Assembly: GCA_963663265.2 (NCBI GenBank)
Contig: CAXXXM010000002.1
Location: 1,674,001 to 1,738,000, forward strand
Length of the DNA stretch: 64,000 nucleotides
Reading direction: 5' to 3'
Origin: JAEXOD01 sp963663265
Lineage (GTDB): Bacteria > Bacteroidota > Ignavibacteria > Ignavibacteriales > Melioribacteraceae
Under the pieces are notes generated by a model. The model did no database searches and was not told where the DNA came from. It was given only the letters and a program-made list of their open reading frames with translations. Below, one piece after another: positions 8,180-17,392 of this stretch. Every line of letters begins with the position of its first letter. The stretch's first letter is position 1. Position numbers and translations under genes: made by a program.

Positions 8180-8881
8180 TTATAACGGAAACTCAAACAA
8201 AATAAAATGAGAGTTTTTAGTTGCTTTAATTTCTATATTGGTTTCTTCAACAATTTCAATTGAATCGCCGGTATTAATTAAATCCCCATTAATAGATAAT
8301 TCGCCATCAATTAAAAACAAATAAATACCTTTTGTCTCTTTACCAACTAAACTTTGTGAATAATCCGCATCAAATTTAGATACAAAAACCTCAATATTTT
8401 GACTTACATAAATTAAGTTGTCACTTTCTTCTTTTGCTGCAACTTTTAATAAATTGTTGTTCAAGTTGTTGCCTTGTAAATTAAGTTTACCATAAGATGG
8501 CGTTAAACCTTTAGTATCGGGTAAAATCCAAATTTGTAATAAATGTACTTCATCAGTTGAAGAGGGATTAAATTCTGAGTGGTACACACCTGAACCGGCG
8601 GTCATTTTTTGAAATTCACCTGCTTTTATTGTTTCATTATTTCCGGTACTATCGCTATGTGCTAATTCTCCGCTTATTACATAAGTAATAATTTCCATAT
8701 TTGCGTGTGGATGTAAAGGGAATCCTCCACCGGCTGCAATAAAATCTTCATTAAGTACTCTAATAGGACCAAACGACATTTTTTTATTGTTAAAATAATC
8801 GCCAAATGAAAAACTATGGAAACTATTTAACCAATCTATTTTTGTTCTTCCGCGTGAGCTGCTTGGGTTAATTGTTAACAT
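8180..8881 (-). CDS. Pirin family protein (YhhW-type bicupin)
   Basis: This cytoplasmic two-cupin protein of about 233 residues keeps the pirin metal site in the N-terminal cupin. His57 and His59 lie in FPLHPHANME, and His101 and Glu103 in GVYHSEF. YhhW-type pirins bind a metal this way and some act as quercetin dioxygenases; the natural substrate is usually unknown. I start at the ATG at 8881 (MLTINPSSSRGR), the family's usual beginning. A longer frame to 8911 would run further into doxX. Even so the gene overlaps doxX by 14 bp, and with marR upstream it forms a three-gene operon. Pirin, DoxX and a MarR regulator together suggest an electrophile- or quinone-stress response. That role is inferred. 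Confidence 0.88.
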   Translation of the reverse strand: MLTINPSSSRGRTKIDWLNSFHSFSFGDYFNNKKMSFGPIRVLNEDFIAAGGGFPLHPHANMEIITYVISGELAHSDSTGNNETIKAGEFQKMTAGSGVYHSEFNPSSTDEVHLLQIWILPDTKGLTPSYGKLNLQGNNLNNNLLKVAAKEESDNLIYVSQNIEVFVSKFDADYSQSLVGKETKGIYLFLIDGELSINGDLINTGDSIEIVEETNIEIKATKNSHFILFEFPL

Positions 8882-9323
8882 AATTTGCCTCTTTTTTCTC
8901 GAATCTATCAATAATAATTTTATCTAAGCTGTATCTACCGGGTCCACTGATTATAATGGCAGTAGAAACTAAAAGTAAAACAAATGTAAATTCAATTCCA
9001 TTAGGAAGAAAAAAGCCGTTAGGAAGGTGAACATTCATAGCAACAACCATTGTTATTGCAATGCCAATTGCAGAAGGACGTGTTAAGAATCCCAAAAGCA
9101 GGAAAATTCCACCAAAAAACTCAGTAAAAGAAGCTAAGTAGCCAAAGAAAAGCGGAATACCCAAGTTTTTTTCAAAAAAGCCAACCGTGTTTTCTAATCC
9201 GTAACCCCCAAACAAGCCTAACACTTTTTGAGCACCGTGTGCAAAGAATACAATGCCAAGAATAACACGTAAAATTAAAATTACCGAATCGTTGTTAATA
9301 TAGTTTTTATATAAGATTTTCAT
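8868..9323 (-). CDS. DoxX family membrane protein
   Basis: The 151-residue protein has four hydrophobic segments and the DoxX signature near the N-terminus (RVILGIVFFAHGAQKVLG). It then shows the conserved second helix (PLFFGYLASFTEFFGGIFLLLGFLTRPSA). DoxX relatives are inner-membrane proteins linked to redox or thiol stress and to quinone handling; biochemical roles are poorly defined. It lies 13 bp downstream of marR and overlaps the pirin gene, so it is almost certainly controlled by that regulator. Confidence 0.88.
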   Translation of the reverse strand: MKILYKNYINNDSVILILRVILGIVFFAHGAQKVLGLFGGYGLENTVGFFEKNLGIPLFFGYLASFTEFFGGIFLLLGFLTRPSAIGIAITMVVAMNVHLPNGFFLPNGIEFTFVLLLVSTAIIISGPGRYSLDKIIIDRFEKKEANYVNN

Positions 9324-9336
9324 TGTTTACCTCGAT

Positions 9337-9777
9337 TTATTTATTTATTAAATTTTTGCCTAATTTTTTTAACAAATTACTCAATTGTATTTGTTCTTCT
9401 TCGCTTAAAACACTCATTTGTTTTTCAATAAACATTTCATGTTGTGGAAAAATTTGTTTTATTAATTCTTCTCCTTTATTACTTAGCTTTATACATAAAG
9501 CTCTTCTATCTGTTTTTAATCTTACGCGTTCAACAAGGTTTTGTTTTTCCAAGTTATCTAATATTACAGTCATGTTTCCACCTGTTACAAGTATCTTTTC
9601 ACAAAGTTTTCCAATTGTCATGGGACCTAAGTGAAACAAAGCTTCAATTACTCCAAATTGAGAGGGTGTCAATCCATGCGTGGTTATCTCTTCGTTTGAT
9701 AGCTTGTTAAATGTATTAAAAGCTCTTGCAAGCTTAACCCAAGTTTTTAATGCGAGTTCTGTTTTTTCTGTTTTCAT
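9337..9777 (-). CDS. MarR family transcriptional regulator
   Basis: This is a 146-residue winged-helix regulator. The core reads LTPSQFGVIEALFHLGP, then the recognition-helix region KILVTGGNMTVILDNLEKQ, then the wing LVERVRLKTDRRALCIKLS, which is the MarR fold and order. The TGGNMTVILDNLE variant resembles the MhqR/OhrR-like subgroup responding to quinones or peroxides. It is the first gene of an operon with doxX and pirin and probably represses it. A sigma70-like promoter and a GACA-TAT-TGTC inverted repeat, a possible operator, lie just upstream. No Cys-based redox switch was seen, so the ligand is open. Confidence 0.9.
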   Translation of the reverse strand: MKTEKTELALKTWVKLARAFNTFNKLSNEEITTHGLTPSQFGVIEALFHLGPMTIGKLCEKILVTGGNMTVILDNLEKQNLVERVRLKTDRRALCIKLSNKGEELIKQIFPQHEMFIEKQMSVLSEEEQIQLSNLLKKLGKNLINK

Positions 9778-9821
9778 ATTGTTACTATATTAAATATAAC
9801 TAATTAAAAATATTTAAGTTT

Positions 9822-9850
9822 AAAATAAATAAAATAAGACAATATGTCAA
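9822..9850 (-). promoter_or_regulatory. Candidate promoter/operator of the marR-doxX-pirin operon
   Basis: On the minus strand TTGACA (9850-9845) is followed after 17 bp by TATTTT (9827-9822), about 45 bp before the marR start. The -35 hexamer overlaps GACATATTGTC, an inverted repeat of GACA/TGTC, as expected if MarR represses its own promoter. Confidence 0.4.
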
Positions 9851-9911
9851 GTTAAAATTTCATTTTTTTATAAAATATTTTGTATTAATTTTACAAATAA
9901 AAGAGAATGGA

Positions 9912-10547
9912 ATGAGTATTTTAAATCGTTTATCAGCCTTAAATCAAAAAAATAATAATTTGCTTGAACAAGAACTTGCCAAAGACTTGTTGGAAACTAA
10001 AAATAGCGAGGCAATTAGAGAATTAGTAGAAAATTTAAATAATTCTAATAAAAAAATACAAAGCAACTGTATTAAAACATTGTACGAAATTGGAGAGCGG
10101 GGTGGAGGAGAGTTGATAGCAGAATATTATAAAGAGTTTGGCAATTTGCTATTTAATAAAAACAATAGACTGGTTTGGGGGGCTGTTACTGCACTAAACA
10201 CTATTGTTGAGCATAATCCAAAAGGCGTGTTTGAATATATTGATGTTATCAAACAGGCTGTTGATACTGGTTCTGTTATAACAATTGATAATGGTGTTAG
10301 TATTTATTCAAAATTAGCAGTAAATACCGAATACTCAAGAACTGTACTTCCTTTATTATTAAACATATTAAATAGATGTCCAATAAAACAACTACCAATG
10401 TATTTAGAAAAGTCTGAAAAGTGTTTTAATATTGAAAACAAATTGGAATTTTTGAAAATAATAGAAAATCGTTTCAAATTTCTTGAAGCTGAAAGCAGAA
10501 TAAAACGAGTACAAAAAATTAAAAACAAATTGGAAAAAATAAAATAA
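9912..10547 (+). CDS. HEAT-like repeat protein paired with AlkC
   Basis: The 211-residue, almost entirely helical protein has no signal peptide. Segments such as NNSNKKIQSNCIKTLYEIGER and NNRLVWGAVTALNTIVEHNP read as HEAT-type helical pairs. These repeats make curved scaffolds for protein or DNA binding. Its stop codon overlaps the start of the AlkC-type gene by one base (TAATG), so the two are translationally coupled. I infer a role with the alkylation-repair protein, perhaps as an accessory scaffold or a diverged glycosylase relative. No catalytic motif was recognised. Confidence 0.7.
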   Translation: MSILNRLSALNQKNNNLLEQELAKDLLETKNSEAIRELVENLNNSNKKIQSNCIKTLYEIGERGGGELIAEYYKEFGNLLFNKNNRLVWGAVTALNTIVEHNPKGVFEYIDVIKQAVDTGSVITIDNGVSIYSKLAVNTEYSRTVLPLLLNILNRCPIKQLPMYLEKSEKCFNIENKLEFLKIIENRFKFLEAESRIKRVQKIKNKLEKIK

Positions 10548-11650
10548 TGGCTGAATTACTTAAAAATTTAATTAATGACGAGTTTTTTGAGCATTTACGT
10601 ATTAAAACTGCAATTAGTCTTCCTGATTTTAATTATTCCAAATTTATTAATCTCGTTTATGATAAAGAATGGGAAAAAAGGGAGTTAAAAGATAGAACTA
10701 AGCATATTGCAAGTTCATTTCATTTTACCATTAATGAAGATTATCCAAAAAGTATAAAAAAGATTTTAAGTCTGCTGAAAGAAGTAAAAAAGGAACCATT
10801 AACCAAAAATGGTTTAGGGTATTTGTTCTTTTCGGAGTATGTAGAAAAATTTGGGTTGGAACATTTTGAAATTTCAATTAAAGCAATAGAAGAGATTACG
10901 CAGTTAATGAGTTGTGAATTTTCGATAAGGCAATTTATACTTCGGTATGAAAAAGAAACAATGGAGCAGATGTTAAAATGGTCTAAACATACAAGTTATC
11001 ATGTTAGGAGATTATCAAGTGAAGGATGTCGTCCTCGTTTGCCGTGGTCAGTTGCTATCCCGAATTTTAAAAAAGACCCTCAATTGATATTGCCGATATT
11101 AGAAAACTTAAAGAATGACGAATATGAATTTGTTAGAAAAAGTGTTGCCAATAATTTAAATGATATATCAAAAGATAATCCCGAAATTGTTATAAATATT
11201 GCCAAAAAGTGGCAGGGAGTTTCTGAAAACACGGACTGGATTATTAAGCATGGTTGCAGAACATTACTAAAAAAAGCTGATTCAGAGATTTACACCCTTT
11301 TTGGAATAAACGAAAATCCAAATTATAAATTGGAAAATTTTGAAATTACCAAACCAAAAGTTAAAATAGGTGAAAAACTTCCATTTAGTTTTACACTAAC
11401 AAACATGAATAATAATAGTACAAACTTTAGATTGGAATACGTTGTGTATTACCTAAAAGCCAACGGCAAGCACTCAAAAAAGCTATTTAAGATTATGGAG
11501 AAAGATTTAAATAGTTTAGAAAGTATTGAGGTTAAACGGGAACAATCGTTTCAAAATTTTACTACCCGTAAACATTATAAAGGAGAGCATAAAATAGGCA
11601 TTGTAACAAATGGAAAAGAATCAGAATTGATTTGTTTTGAAGTTATTTAA
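10547..11650 (+). CDS. AlkC-type DNA alkylation repair glycosylase (HEAT plus Ig-like domain)
   Basis: AlkC and AlkD enzymes remove methylated bases such as 3-methyladenine using a HEAT-repeat fold. This 367-residue protein carries the AlkC-type hallmark SSEGCRPRLPW (about 160-170), followed by a repeat containing FVRKSVANNLNDISKDNP. The last ~100 residues (from about 265: KPKVKIGEKLPFSFTLTN) look like an Ig-like beta domain, as described for AlkC but not AlkD. It is coupled to the HEAT protein upstream and overlaps the convergent histidine kinase by eight bases. Substrate range is inferred from family, not seen. Confidence 0.82.
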   Translation: MAELLKNLINDEFFEHLRIKTAISLPDFNYSKFINLVYDKEWEKRELKDRTKHIASSFHFTINEDYPKSIKKILSLLKEVKKEPLTKNGLGYLFFSEYVEKFGLEHFEISIKAIEEITQLMSCEFSIRQFILRYEKETMEQMLKWSKHTSYHVRRLSSEGCRPRLPWSVAIPNFKKDPQLILPILENLKNDEYEFVRKSVANNLNDISKDNPEIVINIAKKWQGVSENTDWIIKHGCRTLLKKADSEIYTLFGINENPNYKLENFEITKPKVKIGEKLPFSFTLTNMNNNSTNFRLEYVVYYLKANGKHSKKLFKIMEKDLNSLESIEVKREQSFQNFTTRKHYKGEHKIGIVTNGKESELICFEVI

Positions 11651-14207
11651 CGCTTCTTGGAAGAGAGAAAGTAAAAGTGGAGCCAAAATTGATTTTGCTT
11701 GTAACTTTAATTGAGCCGCCATTATTTTCCAAATGTTCTTTACATAAAATAAGCCCAAGACCGCTGCCTACTTCTTGATTAGTGCCCAACGTTGTATAAT
11801 TTTCTTCTAAAGCAAAAATCTTTTCAATATCAGCTTCATAAATGCCAACACCTTTATCAATTACTTCGGTTATTACATTATCCCTGTCATTATAACAATT
11901 AATAGTAATAATGCTGTTGTTAAATGAAAATTTAATAGCATTAGATATAAGGTTTTGAATTACAGCTTCAATACTTTTAACATCAGCATAAACTTCCAAC
12001 TCGTAATCAACGGATAAATCAATCTCGAGTCCTTTTTGGAATAAATTTGCCTCATACAAATCAATACATTTTTTTATTAATAAATAAAGATTGAAGGTTT
12101 CAGGTGCATAAACAAAGCTTCCGGTTTGAATTCGCGACCATTGCAATAAATTGTCTAATAATTCGTAAACTTTTTTTATAGAACGATTAATGCTGTCAAT
12201 GATGTAAATTTTTTCATCATCGTCCATAATCTTAAAATCATTATTTAATAAATTACTTAGCCCAAGTAAGCCCATAAAAGGACTTCGCAAGTCATGAGAA
12301 ATAATAGAAAAGAATTTATCTTTACTTAAGTTAAGAGCTTTTAATTTTTGTTCATTAAGAAGAAGTTTTTCGTTAAGTTTAATTAAATTTTCATTTGCCG
12401 ATTTTATTTTGTTTTCGTTTTCCAACCGTTCTGTAACATTGCGGGCAACCGAAATAACAGTATTGTTATTATTAAAAGAACTGAGAGAATAAATAACTTC
12501 GCCAATAATAATTTTACCCTCTTTAGATTTTAATTTAAGCATAAAAGATGGGAGAGTTTCACCACTAAAAGTTTTATTAAGGTGAGCAATAGCCAAATCA
12601 ATATCGTTGGGTTCAATAAAATCTAAATCAGTAATTTTCTTTCCAATAAGTTCTTCAGGCGAATAATGAAGAATATTTTCAACAGATTTGTTTATAAAAA
12701 CAAGTTCAAGATTTTTGTTAATAGAATAAACAACATCGTCTAAAGAGTTAAAGATTTGTTTTAATTTTAGTTCACTTTCTCTAATTGCGTTTTCAACTTT
12801 TTTTAATTCCGAAATATCAGTAAAACTTTCAATCAGTATGGGCTTGCCATCTTTTGAGGTTTGAATAACGCTTTTTAAAATTGGAATTTCTGTTTTGTCT
12901 TTTCTAACAATGATTTTTTCGGAAAAATCAACATCTACACCCAAATCAGTAATGGGGCAGTTGCCGCGATTTGCTGAACAAATAAATTGAAAACATGCTT
13001 GCCCAACCATTTCTTCTTTTTTATAACCATACATCTCCAAACCATAGTCGTTAATGTCTAAAATTATATGGTCGTTTGGGTCAATTATAATAATACCTAC
13101 ATGTATTGAATTTAATAAAGCTTGAAGGTAAGATTCGTTAGCTTTTAGCATCATTTCGGTTTTATTTTTACTAAAGATAATGCTAAGAAGTTCAGAAATT
13201 GTATTGAGTACACTTAGTTCATTGCCATCAAAGTTGGAGTGTTCAAAATAATCTAAACCTAAAAATCCTTTTAACTCGCCTTCACTAACAAATGGGACAA
13301 TACATAACGAGTTAATATTGTTTGTTTTAAAAAAAGTCCTTTCGCTATGTGCTTCAGGAGGAAAATCGTTCAATGTTTTAATAATAACCCCTTGAGAATA
13401 AGTAATAATGCGATTTAACCAAGGGAAATGATTAACGTTCAATTTGTTCAAAAATTTTGATTTGTCGCCCATTAAGTTTTTTATAAAAAAATCTTTATTA
13501 ATAAAAAAGTGGTAATCTTCAGAGATTAAATAAAGATAACAATGGTCGGCACCGGTATATTGCCCAATAATCTCTAAAATATATTTTAAATCATCATCAA
13601 AACAAGAGGTAGAGCTAATAAGGCGTTTGCTAATTAATGAAATCAGTTTTTCGTAATTAAAATAGCTTTCTAATTTAGTTTGGACTTTTTTTCGTTTTTC
13701 AACCTCCAGAAGTAAAACTTCATTAGTTTTTTCTAAATTATGAGTTCTATCTTTTACAATATCTTCCAAGCTGTTAGTTAAAGAAATTAATTTTCTTTCA
13801 ATCGATTTTCTATTTTCAACCTCAGCTTTTAATTTTTGTTTTTCTTCATAAAGAGTAATTGATTGAGATTTGTAATTATCAACTAAGATACGTATTGAAC
13901 CGGTAAGAAAGGGCAATAATAAAGTAGCGGCTTGTCCAAAGTAACTTGCCCCGGTAAAATAGCTGCCATATGTTGAATATAAAAATTGATTTAAAATAAA
14001 AAAACCTAAACCTGAAAGGACACCAAATACGCGACCAACAACAAAACCAAATAAACCGGCAGTCAAAGTAGCAAATAAACCGGTAGTAGTGTTAAAATAT
14101 GAATATAAGTCGTTAAAAAAAACAAAATATAATATATAAATAACAAAAAGGAGAGCAGAAGAAAATATTTTGAGGTCTCGTGAATTAATACTCAACAAGT
14201 TTTTCAT
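11643..14207 (-). CDS. Membrane-anchored multi-PAS/GAF sensor histidine kinase
   Basis: This 854-residue sensor kinase starts with several membrane helices (about 10-110). A coiled coil (about 115-180), a GAF domain (about 185-340) and two PAS domains (about 350-600) follow. The HisKA dimerisation domain has the phospho-accepting histidine in FFSIISHDLRSPFMG. The HATPase domain has an N-box near NLISNAIKFSF, then DKGVGIYE and GSGLGLILCKEH. The first PAS contains a Cys-containing CFQFICSANRGNCPI segment. No receiver domain is fused and no response regulator is adjacent, so its partner lies elsewhere. It overlaps the alkC stop by eight bases tail to tail. The membrane part may sense a small molecule or the membrane state; the signal is unknown. 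Confidence 0.9.
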   Translation of the reverse strand: MKNLLSINSRDLKIFSSALLFVIYILYFVFFNDLYSYFNTTTGLFATLTAGLFGFVVGRVFGVLSGLGFFILNQFLYSTYGSYFTGASYFGQAATLLLPFLTGSIRILVDNYKSQSITLYEEKQKLKAEVENRKSIERKLISLTNSLEDIVKDRTHNLEKTNEVLLLEVEKRKKVQTKLESYFNYEKLISLISKRLISSTSCFDDDLKYILEIIGQYTGADHCYLYLISEDYHFFINKDFFIKNLMGDKSKFLNKLNVNHFPWLNRIITYSQGVIIKTLNDFPPEAHSERTFFKTNNINSLCIVPFVSEGELKGFLGLDYFEHSNFDGNELSVLNTISELLSIIFSKNKTEMMLKANESYLQALLNSIHVGIIIIDPNDHIILDINDYGLEMYGYKKEEMVGQACFQFICSANRGNCPITDLGVDVDFSEKIIVRKDKTEIPILKSVIQTSKDGKPILIESFTDISELKKVENAIRESELKLKQIFNSLDDVVYSINKNLELVFINKSVENILHYSPEELIGKKITDLDFIEPNDIDLAIAHLNKTFSGETLPSFMLKLKSKEGKIIIGEVIYSLSSFNNNNTVISVARNVTERLENENKIKSANENLIKLNEKLLLNEQKLKALNLSKDKFFSIISHDLRSPFMGLLGLSNLLNNDFKIMDDDEKIYIIDSINRSIKKVYELLDNLLQWSRIQTGSFVYAPETFNLYLLIKKCIDLYEANLFQKGLEIDLSVDYELEVYADVKSIEAVIQNLISNAIKFSFNNSIITINCYNDRDNVITEVIDKGVGIYEADIEKIFALEENYTTLGTNQEVGSGLGLILCKEHLENNGGSIKVTSKINFGSTFTFSLPRSVK

Positions 14208-14310
14208 TGTTTTAATCGCAAAATTAAAGTGATTGCCATAATTTAATACTTTTTTTAATGAGTGTAAATTGGGGATAGTAATTATTGTGTATAATATTTA
14301 TTTAAAACAA

Positions 14311-14343
14311 AAAAAGCACTAAAGAATTACTTTAGTGCTTTTT
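14311..14343 (-). terminator. Intrinsic terminator after the parvulin gene
   Basis: AAGCACTAAAG and CTTTAGTGCTT form a perfect stem with an AATTA loop, flanked by A-runs and T-runs. It lies 18 bp past the stop of the minus-strand foldase gene. Confidence 0.85.
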
Positions 14344-14360
14344 TCTAAGAGGGAATAAAA

Positions 14361-16451
14361 TTAACGATAAAATTTATATCTATTATCTACAATGTCAGCT
14401 TCTTTTTTAATTTTTTGTAACCATTCAGAAATTAAACGACTTTTTCTGAACTGTAAAATATTATCTTTAATACTATTTCTTTGAACTGAAAAAGCAGTAT
14501 TGTCAAATTCAGAACGTGACAATATTTTAATAATTAAAGCACCGCGTGAACCTTTGATAGGGTCAGAAACCTGATTTATTTTCCCTTTCATTGCATAATC
14601 AATAAATTTGTAATCTCTTCCTAATGAAGGAATAGAACCACCGGGAGTAAAATTAGCAGCGGTATTGATAACAACTTGAGGATTATATTGTGTTAAACTA
14701 TTTAAATCGGCATTATTTCCAAGTTTGCTTCTTAAATCAGCAGCAACTTTCATGGCTTTTTCAAGTTTCTTTTCGCGTAAAACTTGTATTTTTAAGTTAG
14801 CTTTTAAGTCTTCCATTGGACGGAAACCAGCTTTTTCAGCACTTGAAATCATACAAACAACATAACCTGAAGGAACTTTGTAAACATCGCTGATATCACC
14901 AACACTATTATCGAAGATGAATCTAACTAAAGAACGGTTAACTCCTAAACCGGGAATTGCACCGGCATCTTCAGTAAAGGCACCACTTTCAACAACTTTA
15001 AAACCTAAAGCTTTTGCTTCTTTTTCAAAATCATTATCTTTAGCTAAGTGTGCAAAATAGTTAGCGTTATTGTATAAGTTATCAGTAGTGGAAGCAGATG
15101 TTTCAATTTTATTAACTAATTTTTCAACAATCAATTTGTCGCTTGAAACACCGGTAACTTTTATAATATGATAACCGTAAGAAGTTTTTACTGGTTTTTG
15201 AACTTGATTTACAACGCCATTAAAACAAGCGTCTTCAAATTCTTTAACCATTCTGTTTTTGCTAAACCATCCTAAATCGCCACCGTTAGCAGCACTTCCG
15301 GGGTCTTTAGAAAACTCTTTAGCTAATTTAGAAAATTCTTCACCTTTAATAATTCTATCATAAATCTCGGTAGCTTTCTTTAATGCTTCTTCTTCACCGG
15401 CTTCATTAGAAATTAAAATATGAGAAGCTTTAACAGCTAATTTTTCAGAAGATTTGATTTTATTAACTACATGATATAATGAATAACCTTCATAACTTGC
15501 AACAGGTCCAACAATATCTCCAATATTAGCTTTAGCAAACATGTCAATTGAATTTGCAGGCAATAAAGAGATGTTGGTTGTGTCAACTTTGTAAGGAGCA
15601 ACCGAATAATCTTGAATTAATTGCTGGAAAGGGATTGAATCTTTTTGAGCTTTGGTTAAAATTGCATTAAAGTTTTTAACAACAGCATCTGTATCGGCTT
15701 GAGAAGGAGCAATGCGGAAAAGTACATATTTTACTTTTCTTTGAGCTTCAACTTTATACTCGTTTAAATGTTTGTCGTAGTATTCTTTAATATCGGCATC
15801 AGTAACTTTAAATTCGTTATCGTTAAAGTTAGCAACATCAACTAAAGCATAATCGGCTGAAATTTTTGTGTTCTGGTCAATAAATTTACGTTTTATTTCT
15901 TCTTCGCTTACAGTAACAGTACCAAGAACGTAATTTTGCAATTTTTCTTGAATTAATTGCTGACGAACAGCATCTTCTGCTTGTACCATTGATTCACTAT
16001 TTCTACGATCTCTAATAGCGGCATCATAAGCCTGGCGGTTAAAGTTGCCTAAAGAATCAGTAAAGTACTGTGTTAAAAACTGAGGTGGATTTGGACCGGT
16101 AATAACTTCTGCAACTTCTTCATCTGTTACTTTAATTCCAAATTGTTCAATTTTTTGTTCTAATAAAATCTGGGTTACTAACGCATCCCAAGTTTGATCT
16201 CTAACACTTTCCATTTGTGTATCATCAATTTGAACACCTTGGCGTTGTTGATTTTCACGATATCTCTCAATTGCAGCCGTGTATTCTTGGTATGAAATAT
16301 CTTTACCATTCACGGACCCCACGTAATTTGAACGAGCACCGAAAATTTCCATAACTTTAGTATCGCTTAAAGCCATGTATAATACAAAAAGTCCTCCTAC
16401 CGATATAATAAACCAGGGAGCCAAGTTACGCATACGAGCCATCATACCCAT
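14361..16451 (-). CDS. PpiD/SurA-like membrane-anchored peptidylprolyl isomerase
   Basis: The 696-residue foldase is held in the inner membrane by one N-terminal helix (LAPWFIISVGGLFVLYMAL), with the rest in the periplasm. A SurA_N-like chaperone domain (about 45-200) comes first. A parvulin rotamase domain (about 340-435) carries VKASHILIS, DPGSAANGGDLGWF and YGYHIIKV, the usual motif order. A second, degenerate parvulin-like segment may follow near 500-640. Such proteins help secreted and outer-membrane proteins fold. That suits a genome rich in large exported cargo. GGAGG lies 11 bases before the ATG at 16451. The gene stands alone with its own terminator. Confidence 0.88.
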   Translation of the reverse strand: MGMMARMRNLAPWFIISVGGLFVLYMALSDTKVMEIFGARSNYVGSVNGKDISYQEYTAAIERYRENQQRQGVQIDDTQMESVRDQTWDALVTQILLEQKIEQFGIKVTDEEVAEVITGPNPPQFLTQYFTDSLGNFNRQAYDAAIRDRRNSESMVQAEDAVRQQLIQEKLQNYVLGTVTVSEEEIKRKFIDQNTKISADYALVDVANFNDNEFKVTDADIKEYYDKHLNEYKVEAQRKVKYVLFRIAPSQADTDAVVKNFNAILTKAQKDSIPFQQLIQDYSVAPYKVDTTNISLLPANSIDMFAKANIGDIVGPVASYEGYSLYHVVNKIKSSEKLAVKASHILISNEAGEEEALKKATEIYDRIIKGEEFSKLAKEFSKDPGSAANGGDLGWFSKNRMVKEFEDACFNGVVNQVQKPVKTSYGYHIIKVTGVSSDKLIVEKLVNKIETSASTTDNLYNNANYFAHLAKDNDFEKEAKALGFKVVESGAFTEDAGAIPGLGVNRSLVRFIFDNSVGDISDVYKVPSGYVVCMISSAEKAGFRPMEDLKANLKIQVLREKKLEKAMKVAADLRSKLGNNADLNSLTQYNPQVVINTAANFTPGGSIPSLGRDYKFIDYAMKGKINQVSDPIKGSRGALIIKILSRSEFDNTAFSVQRNSIKDNILQFRKSRLISEWLQKIKKEADIVDNRYKFYR

Positions 16452-16700
16452 AGGCTATTTTCCTCCATCTTTCCTATTCAATTTGTTGATAAAAGTTTCA
16501 AACTTTAAATTTACATACAATTATCAACAAAAGCAATTAATTAATTTAAAACATTATTCAATATAAAACGTGTAAATCTTTATAATTTGCTAACTTAAAT
16601 GTATAGGGTTTTTCTTGTCCGGAATAATTGGATATGCATGTTTGGTTTTGATTAATTATAGTAAGATTAATTCGTTTTTTTGTTGAGCAATGCATAAAGA

Positions 16701-17375
16701 TCATTCGTTTTCTTTCGATTTTTCACTGCGGTGACGTATTGATTCACCTTTAACGGCAAAATAAACTTCTTCGCCAATATTGGTTGAGTGATCTCCTATT
16801 CTTTCCAATTCTTGTAGTAAAGAGTATGTCAATACTCCTTGTTCTACTGTATCGGCAGAGTTTTTCATCACATTTATTAAAATTTTTGAATCAAGGTTTA
16901 CTAATTCATCAAGTTTATTATCAACTCCTGTTATTCTTTTTGCTGTATCTGCATCGGAATTTATCATAGAATCAATTGCATATTTTAGCATTTGGCGAAC
17001 TAATCGAAAAATTTCGCTAAAATGAAGAGAGCCGAAAAAAGCAGGCTTTGTCCCTAAGTCTTTATAAATATATGCAATATGAACCGATAAATCGCTAATA
17101 CGTTCCAAATTGGCATTTATTTTAAGTGTTGACATAATAGTTCGTAAATCCATAGCAACAGGATTATTTAACGCAAAAATTTTTTGACAAACTTTTTCAA
17201 TTTTGTCATCATATTTATCAACATTCAAATCGCGTTCAATAACAGTAATAGCTAAATCTAAGTTATTTTCTTCAATAGCCCTTATTGCAAAATCTACTTG
17301 TTCGTCAACAAGGCTTCCCATTTTAATTAATTTATTTCGTAGTTTTTCTAATTGTATGTCAATAGGTCTTTCCAT
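16701..17375 (-). CDS. phoU: Phosphate transport regulator PhoU
   Basis: PhoU couples the Pst phosphate transporter to PhoR/PhoB signalling and shuts the regulon off when phosphate is plentiful. The 224-residue protein has two three-helix repeats. Each holds a metal-binding E/DxxxD-type motif: VIERDLNVDKYDDKIE with LKINANLERISDL in the first, and TGVDNKLDELVN with LLQELERIGDHSTNI in the second. It is the last gene of pstSCAB-phoU, 17 bp after pstB. No phoR or phoB is present in this window. Confidence 0.95.
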   Translation of the reverse strand: MERPIDIQLEKLRNKLIKMGSLVDEQVDFAIRAIEENNLDLAITVIERDLNVDKYDDKIEKVCQKIFALNNPVAMDLRTIMSTLKINANLERISDLSVHIAYIYKDLGTKPAFFGSLHFSEIFRLVRQMLKYAIDSMINSDADTAKRITGVDNKLDELVNLDSKILINVMKNSADTVEQGVLTYSLLQELERIGDHSTNIGEEVYFAVKGESIRHRSEKSKENE

Positions 17376-17392
17376 TGTATTCTCGCCTAAAA

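Noticed and set aside
9323..9634. Plus-strand frame overlapping marR
   Set aside because: It lies opposite a MarR gene with a full winged-helix signature and has no independent support.
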